A stretch of DNA of 64,000 bases from Mesorhizobium sp. B2-7-2. Its GTDB lineage: Bacteria; Pseudomonadota; Alphaproteobacteria; Rhizobiales; Rhizobiaceae. The position numbers were made by a program, and so were the translations under genes. The stretch covers positions 1 through 64,000 of the forward strand of contig NZ_VFTZ01000027.1 of the NCBI RefSeq assembly GCF_006440775.1. The letters are read 5' to 3'. The stretch's first letter is position 1. Each line of letters begins with the position of its first letter. This document shows positions 1 to 8,445 of this stretch, piece by piece. The notes beneath the pieces were generated by a model, which had not been told where the DNA came from, did no database searches, and was given only the letters and a program-made list of their open reading frames with translations.

Positions 1-120
1 TAACCCCTGCGGGTCAGCGGTCATCGAAAGCGACCGCACTAAAGGCCGAATACATGACCGCTCCAGACTTACGCCGCCGCCGCCATTTTGCCTCTTGCCC
101 AAAAGGGGCCGTCCATACAT

Positions 121-318
121 GACGATGTTGGGTTGGCTTCAACCAATCCCCAGCGTTTGCGCTGATTTCACGGAAATGAACGGAAAATCCTGCTCGAAGA
201 CAAACGGCAACCTCTCAAAATCCCTGTGTTGGTGAACCAGTTCCTCGGCACGGGATTTTCATTTCCGCAACGTCAGCACAAACGCCAGGGTGGCCGAAGC
301 CTCCCAACCTCGTCATTC
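121..318. repeat. Mosaic intergenic repeat, module B: two inverted partial copies
   Basis: A module of about 80-120 bp that includes the words ggcttcaacc, gcgtttgcgctgat and cggaaatgaa runs forward from 121 to about 240. A diverged copy lies in the opposite orientation at about 243-318, so the two face each other. The same module recurs at 14757-14876. No gene reading is supported here. The recurrence next to a second palindromic module is typical of rhizobial intergenic mosaic (RIME-like) elements; that family assignment is from memory. Confidence 0.75.
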
Positions 319-490
319 CAGGGCGGAGCAGCCGCGAAGCGGCGTCGCGGAGACCCTGGAATCCATTCCGTGACCTTGATCGAAGGTGCAGCGGAGCAGA
401 ATTCTGCACCGTGGCAACGCTCGGATGCCACGGAGTGGATCCTTGGGTCTACGCGTCCGCTTCGCTCCCGCTCCGCCCGTGGATGACGAC
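311..490. repeat. Mosaic intergenic repeat, module A (palindromic)
   Basis: An approximately 180-bp element bounded by cgtcattccaggg and cgtggatgacgacg. It contains accctggaatccat, gcagaattctgcacc (an internal palindrome) and the returning arm with tggatccttgggt, so most of it can fold back on itself. A second copy with the same order of blocks lies at 14581-14762. The element sits in the gene-free 1-631 stretch before the pca promoter. Nothing else was recognised in that stretch. Confidence 0.75.
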
Positions 491-631
491 GGTGGGGCGT
501 TCCGCGCCGGCGGTCCGTGATCGGCACGGCGATCGAGCGCAGGCTCCAGTTGCTCGTCGACAATGGCGAAGGCATCGGCCCTCGCCTTGTCGATGGCTTG
601 CCCGGAGCGGCACGACCGGTGATAAGACTAT

Positions 632-646
632 GTTCGCAATGCGAAC
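632..646 (+). promoter_or_regulatory. Candidate IclR-family (PcaR-type) operator upstream of pcaI
   Basis: GTTCGCA-A-TGCGAAC is a perfect 7+1+7 palindrome ending 26 nt before the pcaI start. It resembles the IclR-family box described for PcaR/PcaU/PobR (GTTCG...CGNAC). No regulator gene is present in the window, so the partner is inferred; an IclR-type pcaR could lie to the left. Confidence 0.55.
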
Positions 647-672
647 TTTCTTGCATCTCCGGAGCCGCCCCG

Positions 673-1530
673 ATGGTCAAGTTCCTGCCGCTGAAAGAGG
701 CGGTCGCGGAAAACCTGCATGACGGCGATACGGTCGCCTTCGAGGGTTTCACCCATCTGATCCCGACCGCCGCCGCGCATGAGGCGATCCGCCAGGGCTT
801 TCGCGACCTGACGCTGATCCGCATGACGCCTGACCTGATCTACGACCAGATGATCGGCATGGGCATGGCGAGGAAAATCCTCTTCTCCTATGTCGGCAAT
901 CCTGGCGTCGGCCTGCTCAGGCGCGCCCGCGACGCCATCGAGAACGGCTTTCCGCGGTCAATCGAGGTCGAGGAGCACAGCCACGCCGGCATGGCCAATG
1001 CCTATGAGGCGGGCGCCGCCGGCCTGCCCTGCGCGGTGTTCCGCGGCTATCGCGGCGCCGGCCTTGCCGCGGTCAATCCGAACATCAAATCCGTAACATG
1101 CCCTTTCACCGGCGAGGTGCTGGCCGCCGTCCCGGCGATAAGGCCTGACGTTACCTTCATCCACGCGCAGAAGGCGGACCGCAAAGGCAATGTGCTGGTC
1201 GAGGGCATCATCGGCATCCAGAAGGAGGCCGTCCTTGCCGCAAAGCGCGCTGTTGTGACGGTCGAGGAAGTGGTGGACAATTTCGACGACCTCCACCCCA
1301 ATCTCACGGTGCTGCCGAACTGGACGATCGCGGCGATATCCGTCGTGCCCGGCGGCTCGCATCCCTCCTACACGCATGGCTATTACGAGCGCGACAACGC
1401 CGCCTATCTCGAATGGGACGAGATCGCCGCCGATCGCGGCCGCTTCCAGGCGTGGATGCAGCAGAACGTCATGGAGAGCAGCCCGGATGACTTTGCCGGC
1501 CGCGTCGAGCATCTGAGGAAAGCCGCATGA
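673..1530 (+). CDS. pcaI: 3-oxoadipate CoA-transferase subunit A
   Basis: A 285-residue alpha subunit of the CoA-transferase that moves CoA from succinyl-CoA to 3-oxoadipate, the penultimate step of the beta-ketoadipate pathway in the cytoplasm. The N-terminal region has the family's glycine/acidic pattern (DGDTVAFEGFTH, about residues 16-27), followed by a Rossmann-like CoA-transferase fold. It is longer than the roughly 230-residue Pseudomonas PcaI and closer to the glutaconate-CoA-transferase-like form I associate with rhizobia. I chose the ATG at 673 because GGAG lies about 9 nt upstream; an open frame continues upstream but enters repeat DNA. Its stop overlaps pcaJ by ATGA, indicating translational coupling. 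A general 3-oxoacid CoA-transferase is possible from sequence alone, but the pcaJ-pcaF context settles the role. Confidence 0.9.
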   Translation: MVKFLPLKEAVAENLHDGDTVAFEGFTHLIPTAAAHEAIRQGFRDLTLIRMTPDLIYDQMIGMGMARKILFSYVGNPGVGLLRRARDAIENGFPRSIEVEEHSHAGMANAYEAGAAGLPCAVFRGYRGAGLAAVNPNIKSVTCPFTGEVLAAVPAIRPDVTFIHAQKADRKGNVLVEGIIGIQKEAVLAAKRAVVTVEEVVDNFDDLHPNLTVLPNWTIAAISVVPGGSHPSYTHGYYERDNAAYLEWDEIAADRGRFQAWMQQNVMESSPDDFAGRVEHLRKAA

Positions 1531-2330
1531 GCGACGCGAAGGATATTGGTTTCACCCCGAACGAGATGATGACGATCGCCGCCAGCCGCGCCTTGAAGAG
1601 CGACGATGTCTGCTTCGTCGGCATCGGCGCGCCGTCGGCCGCCTGCAACGTCGCGCGGCTGACCCATGCGCCCGACATCACGCTGATCTACGAGAGCGGC
1701 ACCATCGGCGCCGCCCCCGACGTTCTGCCGCTGTCGATCGGCGACGGCGAATTGTGCGAGACCGCGGTCGCCACCGTCTCCGTGCCGGAGATGTTCCGCT
1801 ATTGGCTGCAGGGCGGCCGCATCTCGATCGGCTTCCTGGGCGCCGCCCAGCTCGACAAATTCGGCAACATCAACACAACCGTCATCGGCGACTATGCGCA
1901 TCCGAAGACCCGCCTGCCCGGCGGCGGCGGCGCGCCGGAAATCGCCACCTCGTCAAAGCAAGTCTACATTACCATGGCGCAGTCGAAGCGCGGCATGGTC
2001 GAAAAGATCGACTTCTTCACCTCCTTCGGCCATGGCGAAGGCGGCGATCATCGCAAGCGGCTCGGCATCGACACCGCAGGGCCGATGCTTTTGATCACCG
2101 ACCTCGCCATCTGGAAGCCGGACCCGGCGACCAAGGAGTTTACCGTGGTGTCGCTGCATCCCGGCGTCACGCGCGAGCAGGTGCAGGAGACCTGTGGCTG
2201 GACGGTCAAGTTCGCCGAGGCTCTTGACGAGACGCCGGCGCCGACGGAACTCGAGCTGAAGACATTGCGCGACCTGCACGCCCGCACCAAGGCGGCGCAT
2301 CAAGGAATCGCCGAAGGGAAAGCTGCCTAG
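1527..2330 (+). CDS. pcaJ: 3-oxoadipate CoA-transferase subunit B
   Basis: A 267-residue beta subunit partnering PcaI. It begins in the ATGA overlap with pcaI and its TAG stop directly abuts the pcaF ATG. The catalytic-glutamate region typical of beta subunits is at about residues 51-55 (YESGT, in the segment following the GIGAPSAA turn). It completes the heterodimer that forms 3-oxoadipyl-CoA, which PcaF then cleaves. The length and glycine-rich segments (GGGGAPEIATS, about residue 132) fit the glutaconate-CoA-transferase-like subfamily rather than the shorter Pseudomonas form. Confidence 0.9.
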   Translation: MSDAKDIGFTPNEMMTIAASRALKSDDVCFVGIGAPSAACNVARLTHAPDITLIYESGTIGAAPDVLPLSIGDGELCETAVATVSVPEMFRYWLQGGRISIGFLGAAQLDKFGNINTTVIGDYAHPKTRLPGGGGAPEIATSSKQVYITMAQSKRGMVEKIDFFTSFGHGEGGDHRKRLGIDTAGPMLLITDLAIWKPDPATKEFTVVSLHPGVTREQVQETCGWTVKFAEALDETPAPTELELKTLRDLHARTKAAHQGIAEGKAA

Positions 2331-3536
2331 ATGATCGACGCCTTCATCTGCGATTACATCCGCACGCCCATCGGCCGCTTCGGCGGCTCGTTGTCCTCCG
2401 TCCGCGCCGACGATCTTGGCGCCATCCCGTTGAGGGCCTCGGTCGAGCGCAATCTGGGCGTCGACTGGTCGGCCGTCGATGATGTCGTCTATGGCTGCGC
2501 CAACCAGGCCGGCGAGGACAATCGCAACGTGGCGCGCATGGCGCTGCTGCTTGCCGGCCTGCCGCAGGACATCCCCGGTTCGACAGTCAACCGCTTGTGC
2601 GGCTCGGGCATGGATGCCGTCACCATCGCCGCGCGCGCCATCAAGTCCGGCGAAGCCGAATTGATGATCGCCGGCGGCGTCGAATCGATGAGCCGCGCGC
2701 CCTTCGTCATGCCGAAGGCCGACGCCGCCTTCTCGCGCAATGCCGAGATCTACGACACCACCATCGGCTGGCGCTTCGTCAACCCGCTGATGAAGAAGCA
2801 GTATGGCGTCGAGTCCATGCCGGAGACCGGCGAGAACGTGGCCGAGGATTTTTCCGTTTCCCGCGCGGACCAGGACGCCTTCGCCATGCGCAGCCAGGAC
2901 AAGGCGGTGGCCGCGCAAGGAAGCGGCCGGCTGGCGAAGGAGATCACGCCGGTGACCATCCCGCAGAAGAAGGGCGATCCGGTCGTCGTCTCGAAGGACG
3001 AGCATCCCCGGGCCGGCACCACCATAGAAGCGCTGGCCAAACTGCCGACGCCGTTCCGCCAGGGCGGCAGCATCACCGCCGGCAACGCCTCTGGCGTCAA
3101 TGACGGCGCGGCCGCGCTGATCATCGCCTCCGAAGCGGCGGCGAAGAAGCATGGCCTGACGCCGATCGCTCGCATCCTCGGCGGTGCCGTCGCCGGTGTG
3201 GCGCCGCGCATCATGGGCATCGGTCCGGCGCCGGCCACCAAGAAGCTTTGCGCTCGCCTTGGCCTGACGCCCGAGCAATTCGACGTCGTCGAATTGAACG
3301 AAGCTTTCGCCTCGCAAGGCATTGCCGTGCTGCGCCAGCTCGGCATCGCCGAGGACGCCGCGCACGTCAATCCGAACGGCGGCGCGATCGCGCTCGGTCA
3401 CCCGCTCGGCATGTCGGGCGCGCGCATCACCGGCACGGCGGCGCTCGAGCTGCGCGAGCGCGGCGGCAAGCTGGCTTTGGCCACCATGTGCATCGGTGTC
3501 GGCCAGGGCATCGCCATCGCGCTGGAGCGGGTTTGA
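2331..3536 (+). CDS. pcaF: 3-oxoadipyl-CoA thiolase
   Basis: A 401-residue thiolase that cleaves 3-oxoadipyl-CoA with CoA to succinyl-CoA and acetyl-CoA, the last step of the pathway. All the thiolase landmarks are present: the acyl-accepting Cys in NRLCGSGMD (about residue 90), the NEAFA segment, the catalytic His in GGAIALGHPLG (about 350-360), and the second Cys in ATMCIGVGQG near the C terminus. Length is standard. It starts immediately after the pcaJ stop and ends 13 nt from the convergent pobA stop, so the two pca operons meet tail to tail with almost no spacer. Confidence 0.93.
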   Translation: MIDAFICDYIRTPIGRFGGSLSSVRADDLGAIPLRASVERNLGVDWSAVDDVVYGCANQAGEDNRNVARMALLLAGLPQDIPGSTVNRLCGSGMDAVTIAARAIKSGEAELMIAGGVESMSRAPFVMPKADAAFSRNAEIYDTTIGWRFVNPLMKKQYGVESMPETGENVAEDFSVSRADQDAFAMRSQDKAVAAQGSGRLAKEITPVTIPQKKGDPVVVSKDEHPRAGTTIEALAKLPTPFRQGGSITAGNASGVNDGAAALIIASEAAAKKHGLTPIARILGGAVAGVAPRIMGIGPAPATKKLCARLGLTPEQFDVVELNEAFASQGIAVLRQLGIAEDAAHVNPNGGAIALGHPLGMSGARITGTAALELRERGGKLALATMCIGVGQGIAIALERV

Positions 3537-3549
3537 CGGCCCAGGCAGA

Positions 3550-4722
3550 TCAATAGGGCAAGCCGACATAGTTTTCGGCGAGTGCGGTCGATGCGGCTCT
3601 CGAATGCACGAGATAGTCGAGCTCGGCTTCCTGGATGCGTTGGCCGAACTCTCCCGTCTCCGGAAAACGGTGCAGCATTGTCGTCATCCACCAGGAAAAG
3701 CGCACCGCTTTCCACACCCGCGCCAGCGCCTTGGCAGAATAGGCGTCGAGTCCTGTCTGCGAGCCGTCGCGATAGAATTCACGAAGCCCGGCAAACAGAT
3801 AGCGCACGTCGCTGGCAGCGAGGTTGAGGCCTTTGGCGCCGGTCGGCGGCACGATATGGGCGGCGTCTCCGACCAGGAACAGCCTGCCGAAGCGCATCGG
3901 CTCGGCGACGAAGGAGCGCAGCGGCGCGATCGACTTCTCGAACGAGGGGCCGGTGGTGACGGCGGCAGCCGTCGCCGGCGGCAGGCGGCGGCGCAACTCG
4001 TCCCAGAAGCGGTCGTCGGACCAGGCCTCGACGCGCTCGTCGGCGGGAACCTGCACATAGTAACGGCTGCGTCGCGGCGAGCGCATCGAGCAGAGCGCAA
4101 AGCCGCGCTCATGATTGGCATAGACCAGCTCGCGGTCGGCCGGCGGCACCTCGGCCAGCACGCCCAGCCAGCCGAACGGATATTGCCGCTCGAACGTCTT
4201 CAGCGCGTCCTCTGGCACCGAGCGGCGGCTGATGCCGTGATAACCGTCGCAACCGGCAATGAAGTCGCAGTCGATGCGATGCGTGAGGCCGTCCTTGTCG
4301 TAGGTGACGAAGGGCGACGCGCCGCCGAAATCATGCAGCGCGACATTCGACGTCTCGAAGGCGGTCGGGAGACCCGCCGCTTCGCGCTTCTGCATCAGAT
4401 CGAGCGTCACCTCGGTCTGGCCATAGACGGTCACATGCTTGCCGCCGGTGAGCGCCGTCATGTCGATGCGATGCGCGCGGCCGCCGAAGGCGAGCGAGAT
4501 GCCGGCATGCTGCAGGCCCTGGGCATAGAGCCTCTCCGCCGCGCCCGCTTCGCCGAGCAGGTCCACCGTGCCCTGTTCGAGCACACCGGCGCGCACCCGC
4601 CCAAGCACATGCTCGCGGCTCGACCGCTCGAGGATGATTGTCTCGACGCCAATCGTGGCAAGCAATTGGCCGAGCAACAGCCCGGACGGCCCGGAGCCAA
4701 TGATGGCGACCTGCGTGCGCAT
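3550..4722 (-). CDS. pobA: 4-hydroxybenzoate 3-monooxygenase
   Basis: A 390-residue flavoprotein hydroxylase converting 4-hydroxybenzoate to protocatechuate with NADPH and O2. The N terminus carries the FAD-binding GSGPSG motif (about residues 9-14), and the second FAD motif LVGDAAHIVPP with GAKGLN sits at about 285-305. Length matches the family (about 394). The ATG at 4722 shares one base with the pcaB TGA (TGATG), so translation is probably coupled. It is the last gene of the minus-strand pcaDCHGB-pobA operon, which supplies the upper step feeding protocatechuate to PcaHG. An open frame extends upstream into pcaB but without family similarity. Confidence 0.93.
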   Translation of the reverse strand: MRTQVAIIGSGPSGLLLGQLLATIGVETIILERSSREHVLGRVRAGVLEQGTVDLLGEAGAAERLYAQGLQHAGISLAFGGRAHRIDMTALTGGKHVTVYGQTEVTLDLMQKREAAGLPTAFETSNVALHDFGGASPFVTYDKDGLTHRIDCDFIAGCDGYHGISRRSVPEDALKTFERQYPFGWLGVLAEVPPADRELVYANHERGFALCSMRSPRRSRYYVQVPADERVEAWSDDRFWDELRRRLPPATAAAVTTGPSFEKSIAPLRSFVAEPMRFGRLFLVGDAAHIVPPTGAKGLNLAASDVRYLFAGLREFYRDGSQTGLDAYSAKALARVWKAVRFSWWMTTMLHRFPETGEFGQRIQEAELDYLVHSRAASTALAENYVGLPY

Positions 4723-5771
4723 CAATGACCGAGGCTCTCGACCTGCGCGGCCAACTCTGCCGCAAGCCTGAGCGCGGCCGCCGTCGCCACGACCATTTGC
4801 GGCAGGATAAGCCATTCCAGCGTCCAGGCCGAACCCGAGCGCTCCTGCTCATGCACCAGCGCCTGGTGCATTCCGGAAAGCTGGATGGCATTGAAGCGGG
4901 CGAGCGCCACCAGGGCTTCCGCCTTCACGGGATTCTGCTTATGCGGCATAGTAGATGAACCGCCGCCGCCGGTGAGCTTGATGTCGGTGCCCGCCTGCGC
5001 CATCAGCGCAACGTCCTGCCCGAACTTGCCGAGGCTGCCGGTCACCAGCGACAGCCAGCCGGCGAACTCGGCGAGCGCGTCGCGCTGATTGTGCCATTGC
5101 GGCGCGTCGGCAAGGCCGAGCTTGCCGGCAAGCGCGGCGCGCACTGCGGCGGCCTTGTCGCCGAGCTTTTCCAGCGTGCCGGCGGCACCGCCGAACTGCA
5201 CCACCAGCAGCCGGCCGGAGAGCTCCTTCAAACGCTCCTGGTGACGCTGGAGCGGCGCTCGCCAGGAAGCGATCCGGTCGGTCACGGCGATCGGTATCGC
5301 CGGTTGCATGCGCGTGACCGCCATCATCGCCCTGCCCTCGAAATCCTGTTCGAGTCCGGCGAGCCGCACGACGTTCTCGCTGAGCAGCAGGCCGACATGC
5401 TCGACCGCCTCGCCCAGGCGCAGCACCAGCGACGTATCGATCACATCCTGGCTGGTGGCGCCGAAATGAACGTGCGCATCGTGCGGCACGCCAACAGCAG
5501 CCTTGATCTGTCGCACCAGTTCCGGCACCACGACGCCGTCGGTGGCGACGCCGGCGCGCAGCTTCGCCGTGTCCGGCCGGAACGCCGCCAGCGCTTTCAC
5601 GATCGCCGCCGCATCGCAGGGTATTGCGCCGCACTCGGCTTCCGCCTCGGCCAGCGCCCGCTCGAAGCTGAGCATCGCGGCGATGTCGGCTTCGACGGAA
5701 AAATGTCTGGCCGCCTCTTCGTCGCCGAGCAGGCCGGAAAGCAGCGGGTGATCGAAGGGCGAAACGGTCAT
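4722..5771 (-). CDS. pcaB: 3-carboxy-cis,cis-muconate cycloisomerase
   Basis: A 349-residue fumarase/aspartase-superfamily enzyme that cyclises 3-carboxy-cis,cis-muconate to 4-carboxymuconolactone. The superfamily signature GGSSTMPHKQNPVK is at about residues 260-273; TSQDVIDTS (about 105) and the helical lyase core are also present. It is shorter than the roughly 450-residue Pseudomonas enzyme, which is usual for the rhizobial form as I recall it. Neither the ATG at 5771 nor the GTG three codons earlier has a convincing Shine-Dalgarno; I used the ATG because of its spacing from the pcaG stop. The 3' end overlaps the pobA start by one base. Confidence 0.9.
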   Translation of the reverse strand: MTVSPFDHPLLSGLLGDEEAARHFSVEADIAAMLSFERALAEAEAECGAIPCDAAAIVKALAAFRPDTAKLRAGVATDGVVVPELVRQIKAAVGVPHDAHVHFGATSQDVIDTSLVLRLGEAVEHVGLLLSENVVRLAGLEQDFEGRAMMAVTRMQPAIPIAVTDRIASWRAPLQRHQERLKELSGRLLVVQFGGAAGTLEKLGDKAAAVRAALAGKLGLADAPQWHNQRDALAEFAGWLSLVTGSLGKFGQDVALMAQAGTDIKLTGGGGSSTMPHKQNPVKAEALVALARFNAIQLSGMHQALVHEQERSGSAWTLEWLILPQMVVATAAALRLAAELAAQVESLGH

Positions 5772-5782
5772 GGCGGCCACGG

Positions 5783-6397
5783 TCAGCTGTCGAAAAAGAC
5801 CGTCTCCTTTTCGCCCTGCAGGTGGATGTCGAAGACGTAAGTATCGCGTTGGCGCTCGGCGATCAGCGTCGGCACACGCAGGCGATGCTCGATGCGGGCG
5901 AGGATCGGGTCCTCGGCATTGGCCTTTTCCTCGTCCGAAAAATAGAGCCTGGTGTGCAGGCCGACATTGATGCCGCGCGCCGCGATCCAAAGCGTGATGT
6001 GCGGCGCCATCAGGCGCCCGTCGCGGAACGGCACGCGGCCCGGCTTGATCGTCTGGAACAGGCAGACGCCCGTTTCCGTGTCGGTCGGCTGCCGGCCCCA
6101 ACCAGGGAAATTCGGATCGGCTGCGCCGCGCATCTCTGCCGGTGAATTGTAGAACCCGTTGGCGTCCGCCTGCCAGATCTCGACCAGCGCCTCCCTCAGC
6201 GGCGTGCCGGTGCCGTCGAGCACGCGAATGCGCAATTCGATGCGCTCGCCCTTGGTCTGGTCGTTGATCATCGACGAGCCGAGGTCGCTCGCATAGACGC
6301 CGCCGATGCCGCAGAAATTGGGCGTGAGCCCGATATGCACATAAGGTCCGGCGGTCTGCGAAGGGCTCTCCTTCAACCGGTCGAGCGACTGTGCCAT
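5783..6397 (-). CDS. pcaG: Protocatechuate 3,4-dioxygenase alpha subunit
   Basis: A 204-residue alpha subunit of the intradiol dioxygenase that opens protocatechuate to 3-carboxy-cis,cis-muconate. It has the intradiol beta-sandwich landmarks SQTAGPYVHIG near the N terminus and LVEIWQADANG at about residues 68-78, followed by the PHITLWIAARG segment. As expected for an alpha subunit, the iron-ligand set present in PcaH is incomplete. The ATG at 6397 overlaps the pcaH TGA by one base (TGATG). Together with PcaH it forms the (alpha-beta-Fe) oligomer. Confidence 0.92.
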   Translation of the reverse strand: MAQSLDRLKESPSQTAGPYVHIGLTPNFCGIGGVYASDLGSSMINDQTKGERIELRIRVLDGTGTPLREALVEIWQADANGFYNSPAEMRGAADPNFPGWGRQPTDTETGVCLFQTIKPGRVPFRDGRLMAPHITLWIAARGINVGLHTRLYFSDEEKANAEDPILARIEHRLRVPTLIAERQRDTYVFDIHLQGEKETVFFDS

Positions 6398-7149
6398 CAG
6401 TTGCCCTCCGGTCTGTTCTCGAACAGCGTCGAGCGTCGCCCGCGCAGCACGATGTCGAACTTGTAGGCGAGCGCATCCATCGGGATCGTCGACTGCATGT
6501 CGAGCGCGGCGATCAGCGCTTCGATGGCTGCCTTGTTGGAGATCCCGCCGACGATCGGGCAGCGCCAGATCAACGGATCGCCCTCGAAATACATCTGCGT
6601 GATCAGGCGCTGCGCGAAGCCGTGGCCGAACACGGAAAAATGGATATGCGCCGGCCGCCAGTCGTTCGGTCCGTTGGGCCAGGGATACGGTCCGGGCCTG
6701 ATGGTGCGCAAGGCGTAGCCGCCGTCCTCGCCGGTAATCGCGCGCCCGCAGCCGCCGAAATTCGGATCGAGGGGCGCAAGATACCCCTCCCTCTTGTGTC
6801 GGTAGCGGCCGCCTGCATTGGCTTGCCAGAGTTCGAGCAGCACGCCGGGCACGCCGTTGCCGCGCTCGTCGAGCACCCGCCCATGAACGATGATGCGCTC
6901 GCCGATGGCGCTCTCGCCGGGTCTGGCGAAATTGTGTATCAGGTCGTTGTCGAGCTCGCCGAGCATCGCATGGCCGAACACCGGGCCGGTCGATTCCGAC
7001 AGCGTGTTGTCGAACGACACCAATGCCTTCTGCGGCGAGCGCAGCACCGAGCTTTTGTAGCTTGGCGTCAACGCCGGCGGATGCCATTGGCGGTCGCGCT
7101 GGAAGAAGGCGCCGGTTTCCGGCGCCCGGTTGGAGCCGGTCTCAGCCAT
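6397..7149 (-). CDS. pcaH: Protocatechuate 3,4-dioxygenase beta subunit
   Basis: A 250-residue catalytic beta subunit. The non-haem Fe(III) ligands are visible as the first Tyr in the ANAGGRYRHKREG region and the Tyr and two His of GPYPWPNGPNDWRPAHIHFS (about residues 165-185), matching the Tyr-Tyr-His-His set of intradiol dioxygenases. LLELWQANAGG is the family signature. Its start lies inside the end of pcaC (8-nt overlap) and its stop shares a base with the pcaG start, so this part of the operon is compact. Confidence 0.94.
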   Translation of the reverse strand: MAETGSNRAPETGAFFQRDRQWHPPALTPSYKSSVLRSPQKALVSFDNTLSESTGPVFGHAMLGELDNDLIHNFARPGESAIGERIIVHGRVLDERGNGVPGVLLELWQANAGGRYRHKREGYLAPLDPNFGGCGRAITGEDGGYALRTIRPGPYPWPNGPNDWRPAHIHFSVFGHGFAQRLITQMYFEGDPLIWRCPIVGGISNKAAIEALIAALDMQSTIPMDALAYKFDIVLRGRRSTLFENRPEGN

Positions 7150-7540
7150 GAGCGGCCCCGTCCATCTGCGCAAACACCTCCTTGGCGATCTTGAAGGCGC
7201 GATTGGCGGCCGGCACCCCGGCATAGATCGCGACATGCAGGAAGGCTTCGCAGATGTCGTCGCGCGACGCGCCGGTGTTGGCGGTGGCCCGCACATGCAG
7301 GGCGACCTCCTCGTCATGGCCAAGTGCTGCAAGCAGCGCCAGCGTCACGATCGAGCGTTCGCGCTTCGACCAGCCGGGTCGCGCCCACACCGTTCCCCAG
7401 GCAGCCTCGGTGATCAGCTGCTGGAACGGCCGGTCGAAATCGGTCGCGGCATCCTCGGCGCGGTCGACATGCGGATCGCCGAGCACGGCGCGACGGACCT
7501 CGAGCCCGGTCCGGTGGCGGTGCTTCGCGACATCATCCAT
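7142..7540 (-). CDS. pcaC: 4-carboxymuconolactone decarboxylase
   Basis: A 132-residue carboxymuconolactone decarboxylase, AhpD-like helical fold, converting 4-carboxymuconolactone to 3-oxoadipate enol-lactone. Conserved family positions include the WSKRERS and LGHDEEVALHV segments (about residues 57-85) and the C-terminal helix with EAFLHVAIYAGVPAA. It lacks the CxxC of AhpD, as expected for the decarboxylase. It overlaps both neighbours by 8 nt (pcaD upstream, pcaH downstream). In some bacteria PcaD and PcaC are fused as PcaL; here they are separate. Confidence 0.93.
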   Translation of the reverse strand: MDDVAKHRHRTGLEVRRAVLGDPHVDRAEDAATDFDRPFQQLITEAAWGTVWARPGWSKRERSIVTLALLAALGHDEEVALHVRATANTGASRDDICEAFLHVAIYAGVPAANRAFKIAKEVFAQMDGAAHG

Positions 7541-8345
7541 GAGCAGACCTTCCCCCAGGCAATGAGGCGACGAAATCGCGGATCAAGGTGACGAGCGCCT
7601 CGGGCTGCTCGATGCACGGGATGTGTCCCGCGTTGCGGATCACCTCGAAGCGCGCGCCGGGGATCAGATCCGCCAGCGAGCGAACAAGGTCGGGTGGCGT
7701 CGAGCCGTCCTGATCGCCGACGATGCAGAGCGTCGGCGCAGCGATACGCCGCGCCGCGTCGGTAAGATCGGCATCGCGCACCGCCGCGCATGTCCCGATA
7801 TAACCAGGCAGCGCCTGCCTGATCAGCATGTTGCGGCAGCCGGCCAGCTCGGCCGCGCGCCTGGCATGGAAATCGGGGGTGAACCACACTTGCAGCACGC
7901 CGTCGGCGATCGCCTCTATGCCGTCGCGCTCGACGGTCGCGATGCGCGTGTTCCAGCTCTCGGCGGTGCCGATCTTGTGCGCTGTGTCGCTGAGGATCAG
8001 AACCTCGACGCATTTTGGATGGCGGGTATAGAGCCGCTGCGCGATCAGTCCGCCGACCGACAGGCCGAACAGCACGACCTTGTCGAAACCGAAATGATCG
8101 ATGAGACCCAGGAGGTCGTCGACATGGTCGTCTATCGAATGAACCCCGTTGCCGATGTCGGACAGGCCGTGGCCGCGCTTGTCGTAGACGAGCATCGGCA
8201 TTTCGCCTTCAAGACGCGCGACGACGTCGTCCCAGATCCGGAAGTCGGTGCCGAGCGAATTGATGAAGATGATTGGGCGCGAAATGCCCGTCGCCTCAAT
8301 GTAGCGGTGGTGCAGCGTGACGCCGCCTATGCTGACGAATGGCAC
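7533..8345 (-). CDS. pcaD: 3-oxoadipate enol-lactonase
   Basis: A 270-residue alpha/beta hydrolase that opens 3-oxoadipate enol-lactone to 3-oxoadipate, the substrate of PcaIJ. The nucleophile elbow is GLSVGG (about residue 95), the acidic residue is in the IVGDQDGSTPP region (about 210) and the His in NAGHIPCIEQP (about 240). I chose the GTG at 8345 because GGAGG stands 9 nt upstream and PFVSIGG is the usual N terminus; the ATG eight codons earlier would precede that ribosome-binding site. First gene of pcaDCHGB-pobA. No divergent pcaQ is present; instead another minus-strand gene lies upstream. Confidence 0.92.
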   Translation of the reverse strand: MPFVSIGGVTLHHRYIEATGISRPIIFINSLGTDFRIWDDVVARLEGEMPMLVYDKRGHGLSDIGNGVHSIDDHVDDLLGLIDHFGFDKVVLFGLSVGGLIAQRLYTRHPKCVEVLILSDTAHKIGTAESWNTRIATVERDGIEAIADGVLQVWFTPDFHARRAAELAGCRNMLIRQALPGYIGTCAAVRDADLTDAARRIAAPTLCIVGDQDGSTPPDLVRSLADLIPGARFEVIRNAGHIPCIEQPEALVTLIRDFVASLPGGRSAHG

Positions 8346-8383
8346 GGTTCCGATCCTCCGAACCCACATTGCACCAGCTATTT

Positions 8384-8402
8384 GGTTCGGTAAATCGAAA
8401 CC
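8384..8402 (-). promoter_or_regulatory. Candidate operator upstream of pcaD
   Basis: GGTTTCG-ATTTA-CCGAACC on the minus strand is an imperfect inverted repeat 38 nt before the pcaD start. Its GTTCGG/CGAAAC arms resemble the IclR-type box seen before pcaI. The classical rhizobial PcaQ box (ATAACC-N4-GGTTAA) was not found. Weak evidence; a chance palindrome cannot be excluded. Confidence 0.3.
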
Positions 8403-8445
8403 TCCAGGGTTGCTTCGGCGGGTTCCCTAGGCGGGAGCTTGCTGC

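Noticed and set aside
1953..3569. Open frame of over 500 codons on the minus strand opposite pcaJ-pcaF
   Set aside because: It lies fully opposite two certain genes, is rich in Arg/Asp/Gly/His from GC3 bias and shows no domain.
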